DNA of 64,000 nucleotides from Caballeronia sordidicola. Its GTDB lineage: Bacteria; Pseudomonadota; Gammaproteobacteria; Burkholderiales; Burkholderiaceae. Of this stretch, positions 6,117-15,533 are shown in pieces. The translations under genes and the position numbers were made by a program. The number at the start of each line of letters is the position of its first letter. Position 1 is the first letter of the stretch. The stretch is from the NCBI RefSeq assembly GCF_001544455.2, contig NZ_FCOC02000013.1, positions 124,001 through 188,000 on the forward strand, written 5' to 3'. Below the pieces are notes generated by a model, which was not told where the DNA came from, did no database searches, and saw nothing but the letters and a program-made list of their open reading frames with translations.

Positions 6117-8528
6117 ATGCTCAAGCTCCTCAAGCGAGCACGGCAGCCATCCGGCCGCCGTGCCGCCGTGCGTTCGCGCGCGTTCAGTTTTCATTCCCAT
6201 GCCTGCGTGCCGCTTTCGCTGATGGCGCCTGCGTTCGCGCTAGCCGCGCCTGTCACCACGGCCACGGCCCCGGGCAACTCCGAAACGCCGCCCGATCGCC
6301 GCGATGCCGACGCCAGCGCGGTTCAGCTCGCTCCCGTCATTGTCACCAGCACGTCGAGCCCGTCCGCCCGTTCCCCGCTCGATCCCGATCTGCCGTCCAC
6401 GACCGCGACCGTTACCACCGATCAGTCGCAATACTGGAACGTGGTGACGGCCGAAGACGTGTTGAAATACGTGCCGAACCTGGCTGTACGCAAGCGTTTC
6501 ATAGGCGATGTGAATTCGCCCATCGCCGTGCGCGGCACGAGTAATTCGCAAACGGCGCGCGGTCTCGTCTACGCCGACGGACTTCTGCTCAGCAATTTCC
6601 TCGGCAACACGTTCACGTTCGCGCCGCGCTGGTCGATGGTCTTCGCGGACAACATAGAACGTACCGATGTGATCTATGGTCCGTATTCGGCGCTCTATCC
6701 CGGCAATTCGATTGGCGCAACCGTCGCGATCACTACGCGCATGCCGCAGAAATTCGAGGCGGACGCGCACGTCCAGGCGTTCAGTCAGCATTTCGATCTG
6801 TTCGGCGTGAACCGCAGCTTTAACGGGACCAACTCGTCGGCGACCATTGGCGACAAGAACGGCAATCTGTCCTGGCTGATTGGCGTCGATCATCTGGAAA
6901 ACACCGGTCAGCCGTTGCAGTTCGCGACACTGGCTGCATCGAATGTTCCGGCGAAGGCCACCGACCGTCCTGTGACCGGCGCCATTTTCTACAACGACCA
7001 GAACAATGCGCGAACCGCGGTTCTGGGCGTAACGGCGGAAGGCATAGAGCGGACCTTCCAAGATCAGTTCAAGCTGAAGCTGGCGTACGATTTCACGCCG
7101 ACCTTGCAAGCCGGTTTCACGCTTGGCTACTGGCATCAGAAATACAACAGCGACACACAATCGTTTCTTCGCGACGCCGCGGGCAACGCCGTTTATAGCG
7201 GCCTTGTGAATATCGGCGGCTACGAATACAACGTCCCGGCCGCCACGTTTGCGCCGAGCCAGGGTTCGAGCGAAAACTTCCTCTACGGGCTGTCGCTCAA
7301 GACGCGCAATGCGACGGGCTGGAACGCCGAGGCGGTCGCGTCGTATTTCGACATCACGCAAAGCATTGCACGCACGGCGAACTCGGGCGTTCCAGGCAAT
7401 GGACCGGGCACGATCGCTTTTGGCAACGGCGCCGGCTGGAAAACATTCGACCTGCGCACAACGTGGACGCCTGCATCGGCAACACCGGGACTTGCTGCGC
7501 ACTGGCTCTCGTTCGGTTACCACTACGACGACTATTTCCTCGACAACGAAACCTACAACACAGCCGCGTGGCGCGATGGCGGCGGAGCCTCGTTCGCCAA
7601 TGCATTCGGCGGGCGCACGCAAACTCAAGCCGTCTATGCGCAGGATGCGTGGCGCTTTTTGCCGCGCTGGAAGTTCACATATGGCGCGCGCTACGAGAAC
7701 TGGAACGCTTATGACGGCTCGCGTGCAATCGGCGCGACGTCGCTTGCCTACAGCGATGTGAGCCAGAGCCACTGGTCGCCCAAGGCGTCGCTTTCCGTCG
7801 ATGCCACGCAAGACCTCTTGCTGCGTGCATCGATAGGACGCGCTTATAGATTCCCCACCGTCGGCGAGTTGTTTCAAGGGCAGATCACGGGGTTATCGAT
7901 TGTCAATAACAACCCTAACCTGAAGCCCGAGGACGATCTCTCCAAGGAACTGACCGCCGAGTGGCAGCATGGAGACGGGGTGTACAGGTTCACGATGTTT
8001 CAGGACGACGTGAAAAACACCTTGTTCAGCCAGACCAACACCACGGTGATACCGAACATCACCAATTTCCAGAACATCGACAAGGTGCGCTCGCGCGGCA
8101 TTGAGACAAGCTACGAAGGGCAGGACGTGCTGGTTCATGGCCTCGATATCACCGCGGGTCTTGCGTACACGCAGTCGAAGATCGTGGCGAACAGCGGTAA
8201 TCCGGCGTCGGTAGGCAAGTACTTTTACCGGATCCCGTTGTGGCGCGCGAACCTGGCCGCAACCTGGCGCGCGACCAGCCAGAGCGCCGTCACCGTCGCC
8301 GCGCGTTATTCGGGCCGCGAGTACAACACGCTCACCAACACGGACACGAACCCCAACACCTACGGCGGCACGAGCACGTACACCGTGGTGGACGCCAAGT
8401 TCACTTTCAAGCCAACCAAGCGCACCGAGCTTGGAATCGGCGTGGATAACCTCTTCGATCATCGCTATTACGTGTTCCATCCGTACGCGGGACGCACGGT
8501 TTATGTCGAAGGACGTATCGGTATCTAG
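6117..8528 (+). CDS. TonB-dependent outer-membrane receptor
   Basis: An outer-membrane beta-barrel transporter of about 803 residues, energised by TonB. A basic N-terminus and hydrophobic signal segment lead into a plug domain (VTAEDVLKYVPNLAVRKR, then IAVRGTSNSQTARGLVYADG and the IERTDVIYGPYSALYPGNSIG motif). The barrel ends in the typical TELGIGVDNLFDHRYY and a terminal aromatic/hydrophobic strand (VYVEGRIGI). The ATG at 6117 has AGGA 10 nt upstream; the TTG at 6048 is less likely. It lies between DUF2946 and PepSY genes, an arrangement typical of copper (OprC/NosA-like) or other metal/metallophore receptors. The substrate is therefore inferred, not shown. Confidence 0.9.
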   Translation: MLKLLKRARQPSGRRAAVRSRAFSFHSHACVPLSLMAPAFALAAPVTTATAPGNSETPPDRRDADASAVQLAPVIVTSTSSPSARSPLDPDLPSTTATVTTDQSQYWNVVTAEDVLKYVPNLAVRKRFIGDVNSPIAVRGTSNSQTARGLVYADGLLLSNFLGNTFTFAPRWSMVFADNIERTDVIYGPYSALYPGNSIGATVAITTRMPQKFEADAHVQAFSQHFDLFGVNRSFNGTNSSATIGDKNGNLSWLIGVDHLENTGQPLQFATLAASNVPAKATDRPVTGAIFYNDQNNARTAVLGVTAEGIERTFQDQFKLKLAYDFTPTLQAGFTLGYWHQKYNSDTQSFLRDAAGNAVYSGLVNIGGYEYNVPAATFAPSQGSSENFLYGLSLKTRNATGWNAEAVASYFDITQSIARTANSGVPGNGPGTIAFGNGAGWKTFDLRTTWTPASATPGLAAHWLSFGYHYDDYFLDNETYNTAAWRDGGGASFANAFGGRTQTQAVYAQDAWRFLPRWKFTYGARYENWNAYDGSRAIGATSLAYSDVSQSHWSPKASLSVDATQDLLLRASIGRAYRFPTVGELFQGQITGLSIVNNNPNLKPEDDLSKELTAEWQHGDGVYRFTMFQDDVKNTLFSQTNTTVIPNITNFQNIDKVRSRGIETSYEGQDVLVHGLDITAGLAYTQSKIVANSGNPASVGKYFYRIPLWRANLAATWRATSQSAVTVAARYSGREYNTLTNTDTNPNTYGGTSTYTVVDAKFTFKPTKRTELGIGVDNLFDHRYYVFHPYAGRTVYVEGRIGI

Positions 8529-8574
8529 GACGCGTGCGCGCGCTTGCTGCCTGATTAATAAGAGGACACCTCAC

Positions 8575-9987
8575 ATGCAATCCGCTTCTCTATCCGATGC
8601 CCGCGCGCTCGCGCGGCATCGTCTTCTCTGGCGCTGGCATTTTTATGCCGGCTTGTTCGTCATGCCGCTGCTGCTGGTGCTCGCGATCACCGGCACGCTG
8701 TACTGCTTTCAACCGCAGATCGAGCCGTTGCTGTATCGCGATCGAATGATCGTGGATGCTCGCGGCGAGCCGCGTCTGAATCAGGAGATATTGCTCGCCA
8801 AGGCAAGCGCCGCCGAGCCACGCGACGCAACGCCCGTGACCGCCGTGATCAACAACGATCCGCGCCGTAGCGCAGAATTCATCTTCAAGTTGAAATCGGG
8901 TGCAAATGAAAGCGTTTATATCGATCCGTACAGTGGTGCGATGCTTGGACGGCTGAGCGTGGAGAACCGGTTGATGAAGCAGATTCGCAATATTCATCGC
9001 GGCTTGCTGCTGGGCAAGACCGGTGAAATCGTGATGGAACTGGCCGGTTGCTGGACGCTCGTGATGATCGCAACGGGCGTGGCGTTATGGTGGCCGAAAG
9101 CGCGGCAGAAGGGCGGACGTTTCGTACCGCGTTTGGCGTCTGTAAAGGGCCGCGCGTGGTGGCGGGAATTGCATGCGGTCGGCGGCGCATGGCTGGCTGT
9201 AGGCGCATTGTTTTTCGTGCTGAGCGGCTTGCCGTGGTCAAGCACGTGGGGCAAGCAATTCAAGGCGTTCGCGACATCGGCGCAACTTGGGTATCCGAAG
9301 GGCGCCTGGGGCAAGGCGCATGTTCATTCCATCACGCCTGAGCCCGCGATGAACATGGCTGATCCCTCGATGGCCGGCATGAAGATGGACGACCTGCCGT
9401 TGCCGCAAACACCCTGGGCGGTGGGCGCCACGCATGTTCCGCATAGCGCTGACGCTACGGGCGCGGCCACGGTTTCGCTCGCCCAAGTGGTGAGGATTGC
9501 AGCACAAGCGGGCGTCAACGACGGCTACGAGATCGCTTTGCCGGCCACGCCGCAAGGCGTGTACACGGTCTCCTATTTTCCCGCCGATCCACAAGACGAA
9601 CGCACGCTTCACATCGACCGGTACAGCGGCCAGATCCTCTCGGACATCGCGTATCGCGATTATGGCCGGGTGGCGCAGTGGATTTCGTACGGGACGTCGC
9701 TGCACATGGGACGTTATTTCGGCTTGGCGAATCAGTTGCTCGCTTCGGCAATTTCGCTTGGTCTCGCCGCCATGACCGTGAGCGGTTTTGTGATGTGGCG
9801 CAAGCGCCGCCCGGGTGTGACTGTGGGCGCTCCATCGCGGCCGTCTGTGAACCCGCCCATGCGCGCGTGGGCGATCGGCCTGACGGCGCTTGGCATCGTC
9901 TTCCCGATGATGGGCCTGACAATGCTTGCCGTGTGGTTATCGGATCGCGTGCTGTTCAATCCTGGACGAATCGCCAGCACGCGATAA
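8575..9987 (+). CDS. PepSY-associated TM protein (iron/copper reductase type)
   Basis: A 470-residue inner-membrane protein of the PepSY_TM family. Four hydrophobic segments are visible: near residue 22 (FYAGLFVMPLLLVLAITGTLY), 150-170, 200-220 and the C-terminal pair (LLASAISLGLAAMTVSGFVMW; AIGLTALGIVFPMMGLTMLAVWL). Histidines near the first two segments (RWHFYAG, RNIHRGLL) fit heme or metal coordination. The periplasmic loop around residue 255 is Met-rich (AMNMADPSMAGMKMDDLP), a copper-binding feature. The ATG at 8575 has AGAGGA upstream and lies 46 bp after the receptor gene. Such proteins pair with TonB receptors and probably reduce or release the imported metal. Confidence 0.87.
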   Translation: MQSASLSDARALARHRLLWRWHFYAGLFVMPLLLVLAITGTLYCFQPQIEPLLYRDRMIVDARGEPRLNQEILLAKASAAEPRDATPVTAVINNDPRRSAEFIFKLKSGANESVYIDPYSGAMLGRLSVENRLMKQIRNIHRGLLLGKTGEIVMELAGCWTLVMIATGVALWWPKARQKGGRFVPRLASVKGRAWWRELHAVGGAWLAVGALFFVLSGLPWSSTWGKQFKAFATSAQLGYPKGAWGKAHVHSITPEPAMNMADPSMAGMKMDDLPLPQTPWAVGATHVPHSADATGAATVSLAQVVRIAAQAGVNDGYEIALPATPQGVYTVSYFPADPQDERTLHIDRYSGQILSDIAYRDYGRVAQWISYGTSLHMGRYFGLANQLLASAISLGLAAMTVSGFVMWRKRRPGVTVGAPSRPSVNPPMRAWAIGLTALGIVFPMMGLTMLAVWLSDRVLFNPGRIASTR

Positions 9988-10001
9988 AGCCGTTGCGCCG
10001 A

Positions 10002-11159
10002 TCAGCTTCCGTTCGATCCGAACTTCAAGCGTGTCAATTGCTCGGCTTCGTTTGCTAGCAGCGTGGCGGCGTCACGAATGGCGGCCTCCAGCGTGATCGG
10101 CCCGGGCGCGGGCGAGAAGCAGCCGCTAAAATGTTCCGACAAACGCGGCAGCGCCGCCGGATCGATCGCGCCCGACAGCAACGATGCAGCCACGCCATGT
10201 GCCTTCGCATGCTGGCACGCAATAAACGGCGCCTTGCCGTGCAGCGTCTGCACATCCGAGCGTCCTTCGCCGGTGATCAGCCAATGGGCGCCGTCCAGCG
10301 CTGCATCGAGCCCCACTTCCCGCGCGACCACTTCGGCGCCCGCCTCGAAGCGCGCGCCCAGCATATGCAGCGCAAAACCGAGACCGCCGGCCGCGCCCGC
10401 GCCGGGTTTATCGCGCGCTTCGACATTGAGCGCGGGTTCCAGCAGATCGGCGAAGTGCGCGAGCGCGGCATCGATGGTCGCAATCTGCTCGGGCGTCACG
10501 CCTTTTTGCGGCCCGAAAATCGCGGTTGCGCCATGTTCGCCGGTAAGCGGATTGTTCACGTCGGACATGCCGGTGAATTCCGCCTCGTGCACGCGCGGAT
10601 CCAGCCCCGTTGCATCGATGCGCGCAATCCTCGCTAGTTGCGACGGCACGGGATCGAGCGCGTTGCCGTCGGCATCGAAAAGCTTGAGGCCGAGACCCGC
10701 CAGCAAGCCCGCGCCGCCATCGTTCGTGCTGCTGCCGCCTAGCGCCACATAGAATTTGCGCACGCCGAGATCCAGCAGCGTGCTGATCGCCTCGCCCATC
10801 CCGAGCGTGCTGCGCTCGGTGACCGGCACCGCCATGCCGTCCGGGTCCGTGATGCCCACGACTTCCGCCGTTTCCAGGATGGCGCTGCCATCGTCGAGCA
10901 GACTGGTCGCGGCGTCGCGCCGTTTGGGCGACGCACCGCGGACATTGATCAGACGGCGCTCGCCGCCGGCCGCCAGCATAGCGTCGAGCGTGCCTTCGCC
11001 GCCGTCGGCCATGGGCACGATGCGGATGACGGCATCGGCCCGGGCACGCCGGATACCGCTGGCAATGGCTTGGGCGACCTGTTCCGCGTCGAGCGATCCC
11101 TTGAACGAGTCGGGCGCGATCACAACAATCGGGGGAATGGAAGAATGGGAGAGGGGCAT
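10002..11159 (-). CDS. Glycerate 2-kinase
   Basis: A 385-residue kinase of the GarK/GlxK family that phosphorylates D-glycerate with ATP, feeding glyoxylate or sugar-acid breakdown into glycolysis. Recognisable motifs are VIAPDSFKGSLDAEQVA at the N-terminus, MADGGEGTLDA, GGSSTNDGGAGLLAGLG, SDVNNPLTG and ITGEGRSDVQTLHGKAP. The start MPLSHSS at 11159 agrees with the family. An upstream in-frame start at 11216 would add 19 unconserved residues. It is convergent with the PepSY gene and has no sugar-acid neighbour here. The dehydratase/oxidoreductase locus at 24-30 kb could supply its substrate, but that is speculation. Confidence 0.92.
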   Translation of the reverse strand: MPLSHSSIPPIVVIAPDSFKGSLDAEQVAQAIASGIRRARADAVIRIVPMADGGEGTLDAMLAAGGERRLINVRGASPKRRDAATSLLDDGSAILETAEVVGITDPDGMAVPVTERSTLGMGEAISTLLDLGVRKFYVALGGSSTNDGGAGLLAGLGLKLFDADGNALDPVPSQLARIARIDATGLDPRVHEAEFTGMSDVNNPLTGEHGATAIFGPQKGVTPEQIATIDAALAHFADLLEPALNVEARDKPGAGAAGGLGFALHMLGARFEAGAEVVAREVGLDAALDGAHWLITGEGRSDVQTLHGKAPFIACQHAKAHGVAASLLSGAIDPAALPRLSEHFSGCFSPAPGPITLEAAIRDAATLLANEAEQLTRLKFGSNGS

Positions 11160-11611
11160 GGCGTCTCGTGTTATGGAATTTGCTTGAAATCTATCGGCCC
11201 GGCCCGAATTAATCAAACCTTATGCATCTCGCGCATGCTTTCGATGCGCGCCGGAAATGAGGGGACACGCATGGAAGCTCAGGGCGGCCGCAACCCGCCA
11301 TGTCCGCACGGAGTCGGAAAACCCGCTCGAAAATCGCTAAAACGCGCCTGATTTGCCGGTATTTGCACGGCTCTGCCCTCAACCGGCGTGGCGCTTGCAA
11401 ATAGTTTGGTAAAATGTTTGGCTCTGTTGACTCAAAACCGGCGCGGAGGGTGTCCTGTCCGGCTTGCTGAATGCCTCGGCGAGCCGCTGGCTGTTCAAGG
11501 AACTGCGCAGGAACCGCGAGACGCCGTGCGCCTCACGCGGCGCGAGATCGAACAAGAATTGACCCGATACACGAACCCGAATACTCGATTTACTCTAGGA
11601 CGATAGAAGCC
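11160..11611. other. Intergenic region upstream of tig
   Basis: This 452-bp stretch separates the divergent glycerate kinase and tig genes. I find no credible gene or tRNA. An extended -10 element (TGGTAAAAT) lies at 11407-11415 facing tig, leaving a GC-rich leader of about 190 nt. The region from 11440 to 11560 has several short inverted repeats but matches no RNA family I know. Confidence 0.5.
11407..11415 (+). promoter_or_regulatory. Candidate extended -10 promoter for tig
   Basis: TGG directly precedes TAAAAT (11410-11415), giving an extended -10. There is no good -35 hexamer at 17 bp, so this call rests on the extended -10 alone. Confidence 0.35.
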
Positions 11612-12964
11612 ATGGCTAACGTTGTTGAAAACCTCGGCAAGCTCGAACGCCGTGTGACGATTTCCCTGCCGAAAGATACGGTGCAAAAGGAAGTGGATTC
11701 GCGTATCCGTCAGCTGGCGAAGAACGTGCGCATGCCGGGCTTCCGCCCGGGCAAGGTGCCGCTCAAGATGGTCACGCAGCAGTACCAGGGCCAGGTCGAA
11801 GCCGAAGTGCTGAGCGACAAGGTCGGCAAGGAATTCTTCGACGTCACGCGCACGGAAAACCTGCGCGTGGCAGGCCAGCCGAGTTTCGCGCCGAAGGTGG
11901 CCGAGGGCGAAGTCGCCGAAGACTACGCCTTCGACGCGACCTTCGAGGTGTATCCGGAAGTGAAGATCGGCGACGTTGCAACGGCCGAGATCGAACGCAC
12001 GGTGACGAACATCTCGGAAGCCGAGATCGACCGTACGCTGGAAATCCTGCGCAAGCAGCGCGTGCATTTTCACGCGCGCGGCGAAGGCGGCGAGCATGGC
12101 GACGGCGGCGCGGATACGGCGGCCAAGGACGGCGACCGCGTGACCATGGACTTCGTGGGCAAGCTTGACGGCGCGCTGTTCGAAGGCGGCAGCGCCGAAG
12201 ACTTCACGTTCGTGCTGGGCGAAGGCCGCATGCTGCCGGAATTCGAAACCGCGGCGCTCGGCCTGAAGGTCGGCGAGTCGAAGGAATTCGACCTCAAGTT
12301 CCCGGACGATTATCACGGCAAGGACGTGGCCGGCAAGACGGCCCAGTTCACGATCACCATGAAGAAGATCGAATGGCCGCATCTGCCGGAAATCGACGCC
12401 GACTTCGCCAAGTCGCTGGGTGTGGAAGACGGTGACATCGCCAAGATGCGCGGCGAGATCAAGGACAACCTGGAGCGCGAAGCCAAGCGCCGCACGCAGC
12501 AAATCGTGAAGAACCAGGTCATGGACGCGCTCCTGAAGATTTCGGATCTCGACGTGCCGAAGGCGCTGGTCGAGCAGGATCAGGAACGTCTGGTGGAAAT
12601 GGCGCGCCAGGATCTGCAACAACGCGGCGTGCCCAACGCGGCCGACGCGCCGATCCCCGCTGAAATGTTCGCGGAACAAGCTGAACGCCGAGTCAAGCTG
12701 GGCCTGGTTCTGGCCGAACTGGTCAAGGCTCACGACCTGCAGGCAAAGCCGGAACAGATCCGCGCTGAAGTCGATGAATTCGCGAAAAGCTACGAGGACC
12801 CGAAGGAAGTCGTCCGCTGGTATTATTCGAACCAGCAGCGCCTTGCCGAGATGGAAGCGTACGTCGTGGAAAGCAACGTCGTCGAATTTGTGCTCGGCCG
12901 GGCACGAGTGAGCGACAAGGAAGTAAGCTTCGAAGAATTGGCCAGCGCGACGGCGCAAGCGTAA
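11612..12964 (+). CDS. tig: Trigger factor, ribosome-associated chaperone
   Basis: A 450-residue chaperone and peptidyl-prolyl isomerase that binds the ribosome exit tunnel and shields nascent chains. The N-terminal ribosome-binding domain carries the signature GFRPGKVPLKMV near residue 45. The FKBP-type domain spans about 165-250 (DRVTMDFVGKLDGALFEGG, FPDDYHGKDVAGK). The C-terminal helical chaperone domain follows. One oddity is a Gly/His/Asp-rich insertion just before the FKBP domain (about residues 153-168). The ATG at 11612 gives the family length. It heads the conserved block tig-clpP-clpX-lon-hupB and is followed by its own terminator. Confidence 0.97.
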   Translation: MANVVENLGKLERRVTISLPKDTVQKEVDSRIRQLAKNVRMPGFRPGKVPLKMVTQQYQGQVEAEVLSDKVGKEFFDVTRTENLRVAGQPSFAPKVAEGEVAEDYAFDATFEVYPEVKIGDVATAEIERTVTNISEAEIDRTLEILRKQRVHFHARGEGGEHGDGGADTAAKDGDRVTMDFVGKLDGALFEGGSAEDFTFVLGEGRMLPEFETAALGLKVGESKEFDLKFPDDYHGKDVAGKTAQFTITMKKIEWPHLPEIDADFAKSLGVEDGDIAKMRGEIKDNLEREAKRRTQQIVKNQVMDALLKISDLDVPKALVEQDQERLVEMARQDLQQRGVPNAADAPIPAEMFAEQAERRVKLGLVLAELVKAHDLQAKPEQIRAEVDEFAKSYEDPKEVVRWYYSNQQRLAEMEAYVVESNVVEFVLGRARVSDKEVSFEELASATAQA

Positions 12965-12977
12965 GCAGCGTCGGGAA

Positions 12978-13020
12978 GGCGTGCAGGGCCGTCGGGGTGA
13001 CGGGCCGGCACGCCTTTTTT
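12978..13020 (+). terminator. Rho-independent terminator after tig
   Basis: GGCGTGC (12978-12984) pairs with GCACGCC (13008-13014), with further GC pairing inside the loop, and six T residues follow. It begins 14 bp after the tig stop, so clpP needs its own promoter. Confidence 0.8.
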
Positions 13021-13065
13021 GCGTTCATGCAGGATTGACGTTTTCGGCGCCGGCTTTGCAAGTCA

Positions 13066-13094
13066 TTGCAAGTTACCGTGTTTGACCCTATCTA
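13066..13094 (+). promoter_or_regulatory. Candidate promoter of clpP
   Basis: TTGCAA at 13066-13071 and TATCTA at 13089-13094 with a 17-bp spacer lie between the tig terminator and the clpP start at 13143. I see no clear heat-shock sigma-32 promoter here. Confidence 0.45.
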
Positions 13095-13142
13095 AGGATG
13101 TTGCTTGTCGCTCAGTATCCCTATTCCGAACAAGGAAATTGC

Positions 13143-13796
13143 ATGACCTATCGCGCTCAATTGCTGGACTCGCTCGCATCGAACGCGCCGCATGATTTCG
13201 AAACCAAGGCGCTGGGTCTGGTGCCGATGGTTGTTGAAACGAGTGGCCGCGGTGAACGTGCTTATGACATCTATTCGCGCTTGCTGAAAGAGCGCGTCGT
13301 GTTCCTGGTCGGCGAAGTGAACGACCAGACGGCAAACCTCGTTGTCGCGCAGTTGCTGTTTCTCGAAAGCGAGAACCCGGACAAGGACATCAGCCTTTAC
13401 ATCAACAGCCCGGGCGGCTCGGTTTCCGCCGGCATGGCGATCTACGACACCATGCAATTTGTGAAACCGGACGTCGCCACGCTGTGCATGGGTCTTGCAG
13501 CAAGCATGGGTGCGTTCCTGCTGGCCGCCGGCGCCAAGGGCAAGCGCGTGGCGCTGCCCAATGCACGCGTGATGATTCACCAGCCGCTTGGCGGCGCGCG
13601 CGGGCAGGCATCGGATATCGAGATTCAGGCGCGGGAAATCCTGTACCTGAAGGAGCGTTTGAATCAGCTGCTGTCGCACCATACCGGTCAGCCGGTCGAG
13701 CGTCTCGCCCGCGACACGGATCGCGACAATTTCATGTCCGGCGACGACGCGCAGGCTTATGGTCTTGTGGACCAGGTTCTTCACAAGCGTCCTTGA
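13143..13796 (+). CDS. clpP: ATP-dependent Clp protease proteolytic subunit
   Basis: The canonical 217-residue ClpP serine peptidase. It forms a double heptameric barrel and degrades proteins fed in by ClpX or ClpA. Catalytic residues are Ser121 (GLAASMGAFLL), His146 (MIHQPLGG) and Asp191 (RDTDRDNFMSG). The N-terminus has ~20 residues before the conserved GLVPMVVE, probably a processed propeptide. AAGGAA precedes the ATG at 13143; a GTG/TTG-type extension to 13098 is unlikely. Position between tig and clpX is the standard one, so this is the housekeeping copy. The paralogue at 4612-5211 is the extra one. Confidence 0.97.
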   Translation: MTYRAQLLDSLASNAPHDFETKALGLVPMVVETSGRGERAYDIYSRLLKERVVFLVGEVNDQTANLVVAQLLFLESENPDKDISLYINSPGGSVSAGMAIYDTMQFVKPDVATLCMGLAASMGAFLLAAGAKGKRVALPNARVMIHQPLGGARGQASDIEIQAREILYLKERLNQLLSHHTGQPVERLARDTDRDNFMSGDDAQAYGLVDQVLHKRP

Positions 13797-13806
13797 GTGG
13801 TTAAGC

Positions 13807-13833
13807 GCCGGACCCGGGAATAACCGGTCCGGC
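13807..13833 (+). other. Hairpin between clpP and clpX
   Basis: GCCGGACC (13807-13814) pairs with GGTCCGGC (13826-13833) across an 11-nt loop, 10 bp after the clpP stop. No T-run follows, so it is more likely a transcript-stabilising or attenuating hairpin than a full terminator. The 258-bp clpP-clpX gap holds no gene that I can see. Confidence 0.5.
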
Positions 13834-14054
13834 CGAGTGTTTCATTAAGAAGGCGTTGTGGAACAAGGCTGTGCAGCGGCCCGGTTCCCAGCGGGCACGC
13901 AGCAAGGAAGCCCGGCACACCATGCTGGAGCCGACGCGCGAAAATGGCGTTAAAGCACACGCCACACACGCTTTCACCTACTGCACATGCCGTTTCTGCG
14001 TAGGTGAATTGAGCGGCGTATTATGTAATCGAGTGTCCGGAGGCTCACACATCC

Positions 14055-15326
14055 ATGGCGGACAAAAAGGGTTCAAGCAGCGAAAAGCTGTTGTATTGCT
14101 CGTTCTGCGGTAAAAGCCAGCACGAGGTCAAGAAGCTGATTGCCGGTCCTTCCGTATTCATCTGCGATGAATGCATCGACTTGTGCAACGAAATCATTCG
14201 CGACGAGGCAGCGGGCGCGGCGGAAGAGGCCGGCCTGACAAAATCGGATTTGCCGAGTCCGCAGGAAATCAGCGAGATCCTGAACCAGTATGTGATTGGT
14301 CAGGACCGCGCGAAGCGCATTCTTGCCGTGGCGGTTTATAACCACTACAAGCGCCTCAAGCATCTCGAGAAGAAGGACGATATCGAGTTGTCGAAGAGCA
14401 ACATCTTGCTCATCGGACCCACGGGTTCGGGCAAGACCTTGCTCGCGCAAACGCTCGCACGCATGCTGAACGTTCCGTTCGTCATTGCAGACGCAACCAC
14501 GCTCACCGAAGCGGGTTATGTTGGTGAAGACGTCGAGAACATTATTCAGAAGCTGCTGCAAAACTGTAACTACGAAGTCGACAAGGCCCAACGCGGCATT
14601 GTCTATATCGACGAAATCGACAAGATCAGCCGCAAGTCGGATAACCCGTCCATCACGCGCGACGTGTCGGGCGAGGGCGTCCAGCAGGCGCTGTTGAAGC
14701 TGGTCGAAGGCACGATGGCTTCAGTGCCGCCGCAAGGCGGGCGCAAGCACCCGAACCAGGATTTCATCCAGGTCGACACCACCAATATCCTGTTCATCTG
14801 CGGCGGCGCGTTTGACGGCCTGGAAAAGGTCATCATCGACCGGACGGAAAAGACCGGGATTGGCTTTGGCGCGAGCGTCAAGAGCAAGGTTGACCGTGAC
14901 GCAGGTGAAGTGCTGCGCGAAGTGGAACCGGAAGATCTGATCAAGTTCGGTTTGATTCCCGAACTGATTGGCCGTTTGCCAGTGGTCGCCACGCTTGGCA
15001 AGCTGGATGAAGAAGCGCTGATCAAGATTCTGATCGAGCCAAAGAATGCGCTGGTGAAGCAGTATCACAAGCTGTTCAACATGGAACGGGTGGATCTTGA
15101 GATTCGCCCGGCCGCGTTGCAGGCGATTGCCCAGAAGGCGATCCGGCGCAAGACGGGTGCGCGTGGCTTGCGCTCCATTCTGGAACAGGCGTTGCTGGAT
15201 GTGATGTACGAGTTGCCGACCATGAAGGGCGTCAGCAAAGTTATCGTGGACGACAACACCATTGACGGCGACGGCAAGCCGCTGTTGATTTACGAAGATA
15301 CACCGAAGGTAGCAGGTTCTAACTGA
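14055..15326 (+). CDS. clpX: ATP-dependent Clp protease ATP-binding subunit ClpX
   Basis: A 423-residue AAA+ unfoldase that recognises tagged or native substrates and threads them into ClpP. The N-terminal zinc-binding domain has Cys15, Cys18, Cys37 and Cys40. Walker A is GPTGSGKT, Walker B is IVYIDEIDK, and the pore-loop and sensor motifs (RKTGARGLRS) are intact. The ClpP-docking IGF loop is present (KTGIGFGASV), so it could dock on either ClpP in this window. The ATG at 14055 follows a GGAGG-like site. A strong terminator follows at 15345. Confidence 0.98.
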   Translation: MADKKGSSSEKLLYCSFCGKSQHEVKKLIAGPSVFICDECIDLCNEIIRDEAAGAAEEAGLTKSDLPSPQEISEILNQYVIGQDRAKRILAVAVYNHYKRLKHLEKKDDIELSKSNILLIGPTGSGKTLLAQTLARMLNVPFVIADATTLTEAGYVGEDVENIIQKLLQNCNYEVDKAQRGIVYIDEIDKISRKSDNPSITRDVSGEGVQQALLKLVEGTMASVPPQGGRKHPNQDFIQVDTTNILFICGGAFDGLEKVIIDRTEKTGIGFGASVKSKVDRDAGEVLREVEPEDLIKFGLIPELIGRLPVVATLGKLDEEALIKILIEPKNALVKQYHKLFNMERVDLEIRPAALQAIAQKAIRRKTGARGLRSILEQALLDVMYELPTMKGVSKVIVDDNTIDGDGKPLLIYEDTPKVAGSN

Positions 15327-15344
15327 AGTTGGGCTGTGTGTCGG

Positions 15345-15390
15345 CGAAAAGCCGTTCATGGCAACGTGAACGGCTTTTCGTTTATTTTTT
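15345..15390 (+). terminator. Rho-independent terminator after clpX
   Basis: A 14-bp perfect stem, CGAAAAGCCGTTCA (15345-15358) with TGAACGGCTTTTCG (15367-15380), is followed by TTTATTTTTT. Confidence 0.9.
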
Positions 15391-15533
15391 TCGGATATCT
15401 TGTGGATGTTACTGACACGTTACTGAGGCGAATTTTTTCGATTCACTGATCTTTTCCCACACGCTTAAGGCTTGCAATCCATTTTGACGGCCTTATTTAC
15501 GACTGAACTGATTCCACTACTGGGGAAATGAAA

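Noticed and set aside
6240..7877. Open frame of 545 codons on the minus strand
   Set aside because: Antisense to the TonB receptor gene; Arg/Val-rich translation without any recognisable motif.
11440..11560. tRNA-like or riboswitch-like leader before tig
   Set aside because: No cloverleaf, T-arm motif or anticodon loop could be built, and it matches no riboswitch core that I know.
11495..12958. Open frame of 487 codons on the minus strand
   Set aside because: Exact antisense shadow of tig, with low-complexity Leu/Arg/His translation and no homology.
13996..14024. Promoter before clpX with TATTAT at 14019
   Set aside because: No -35 element at 16-18 bp and the extended -10 bases are absent; not strong enough to list as a feature.
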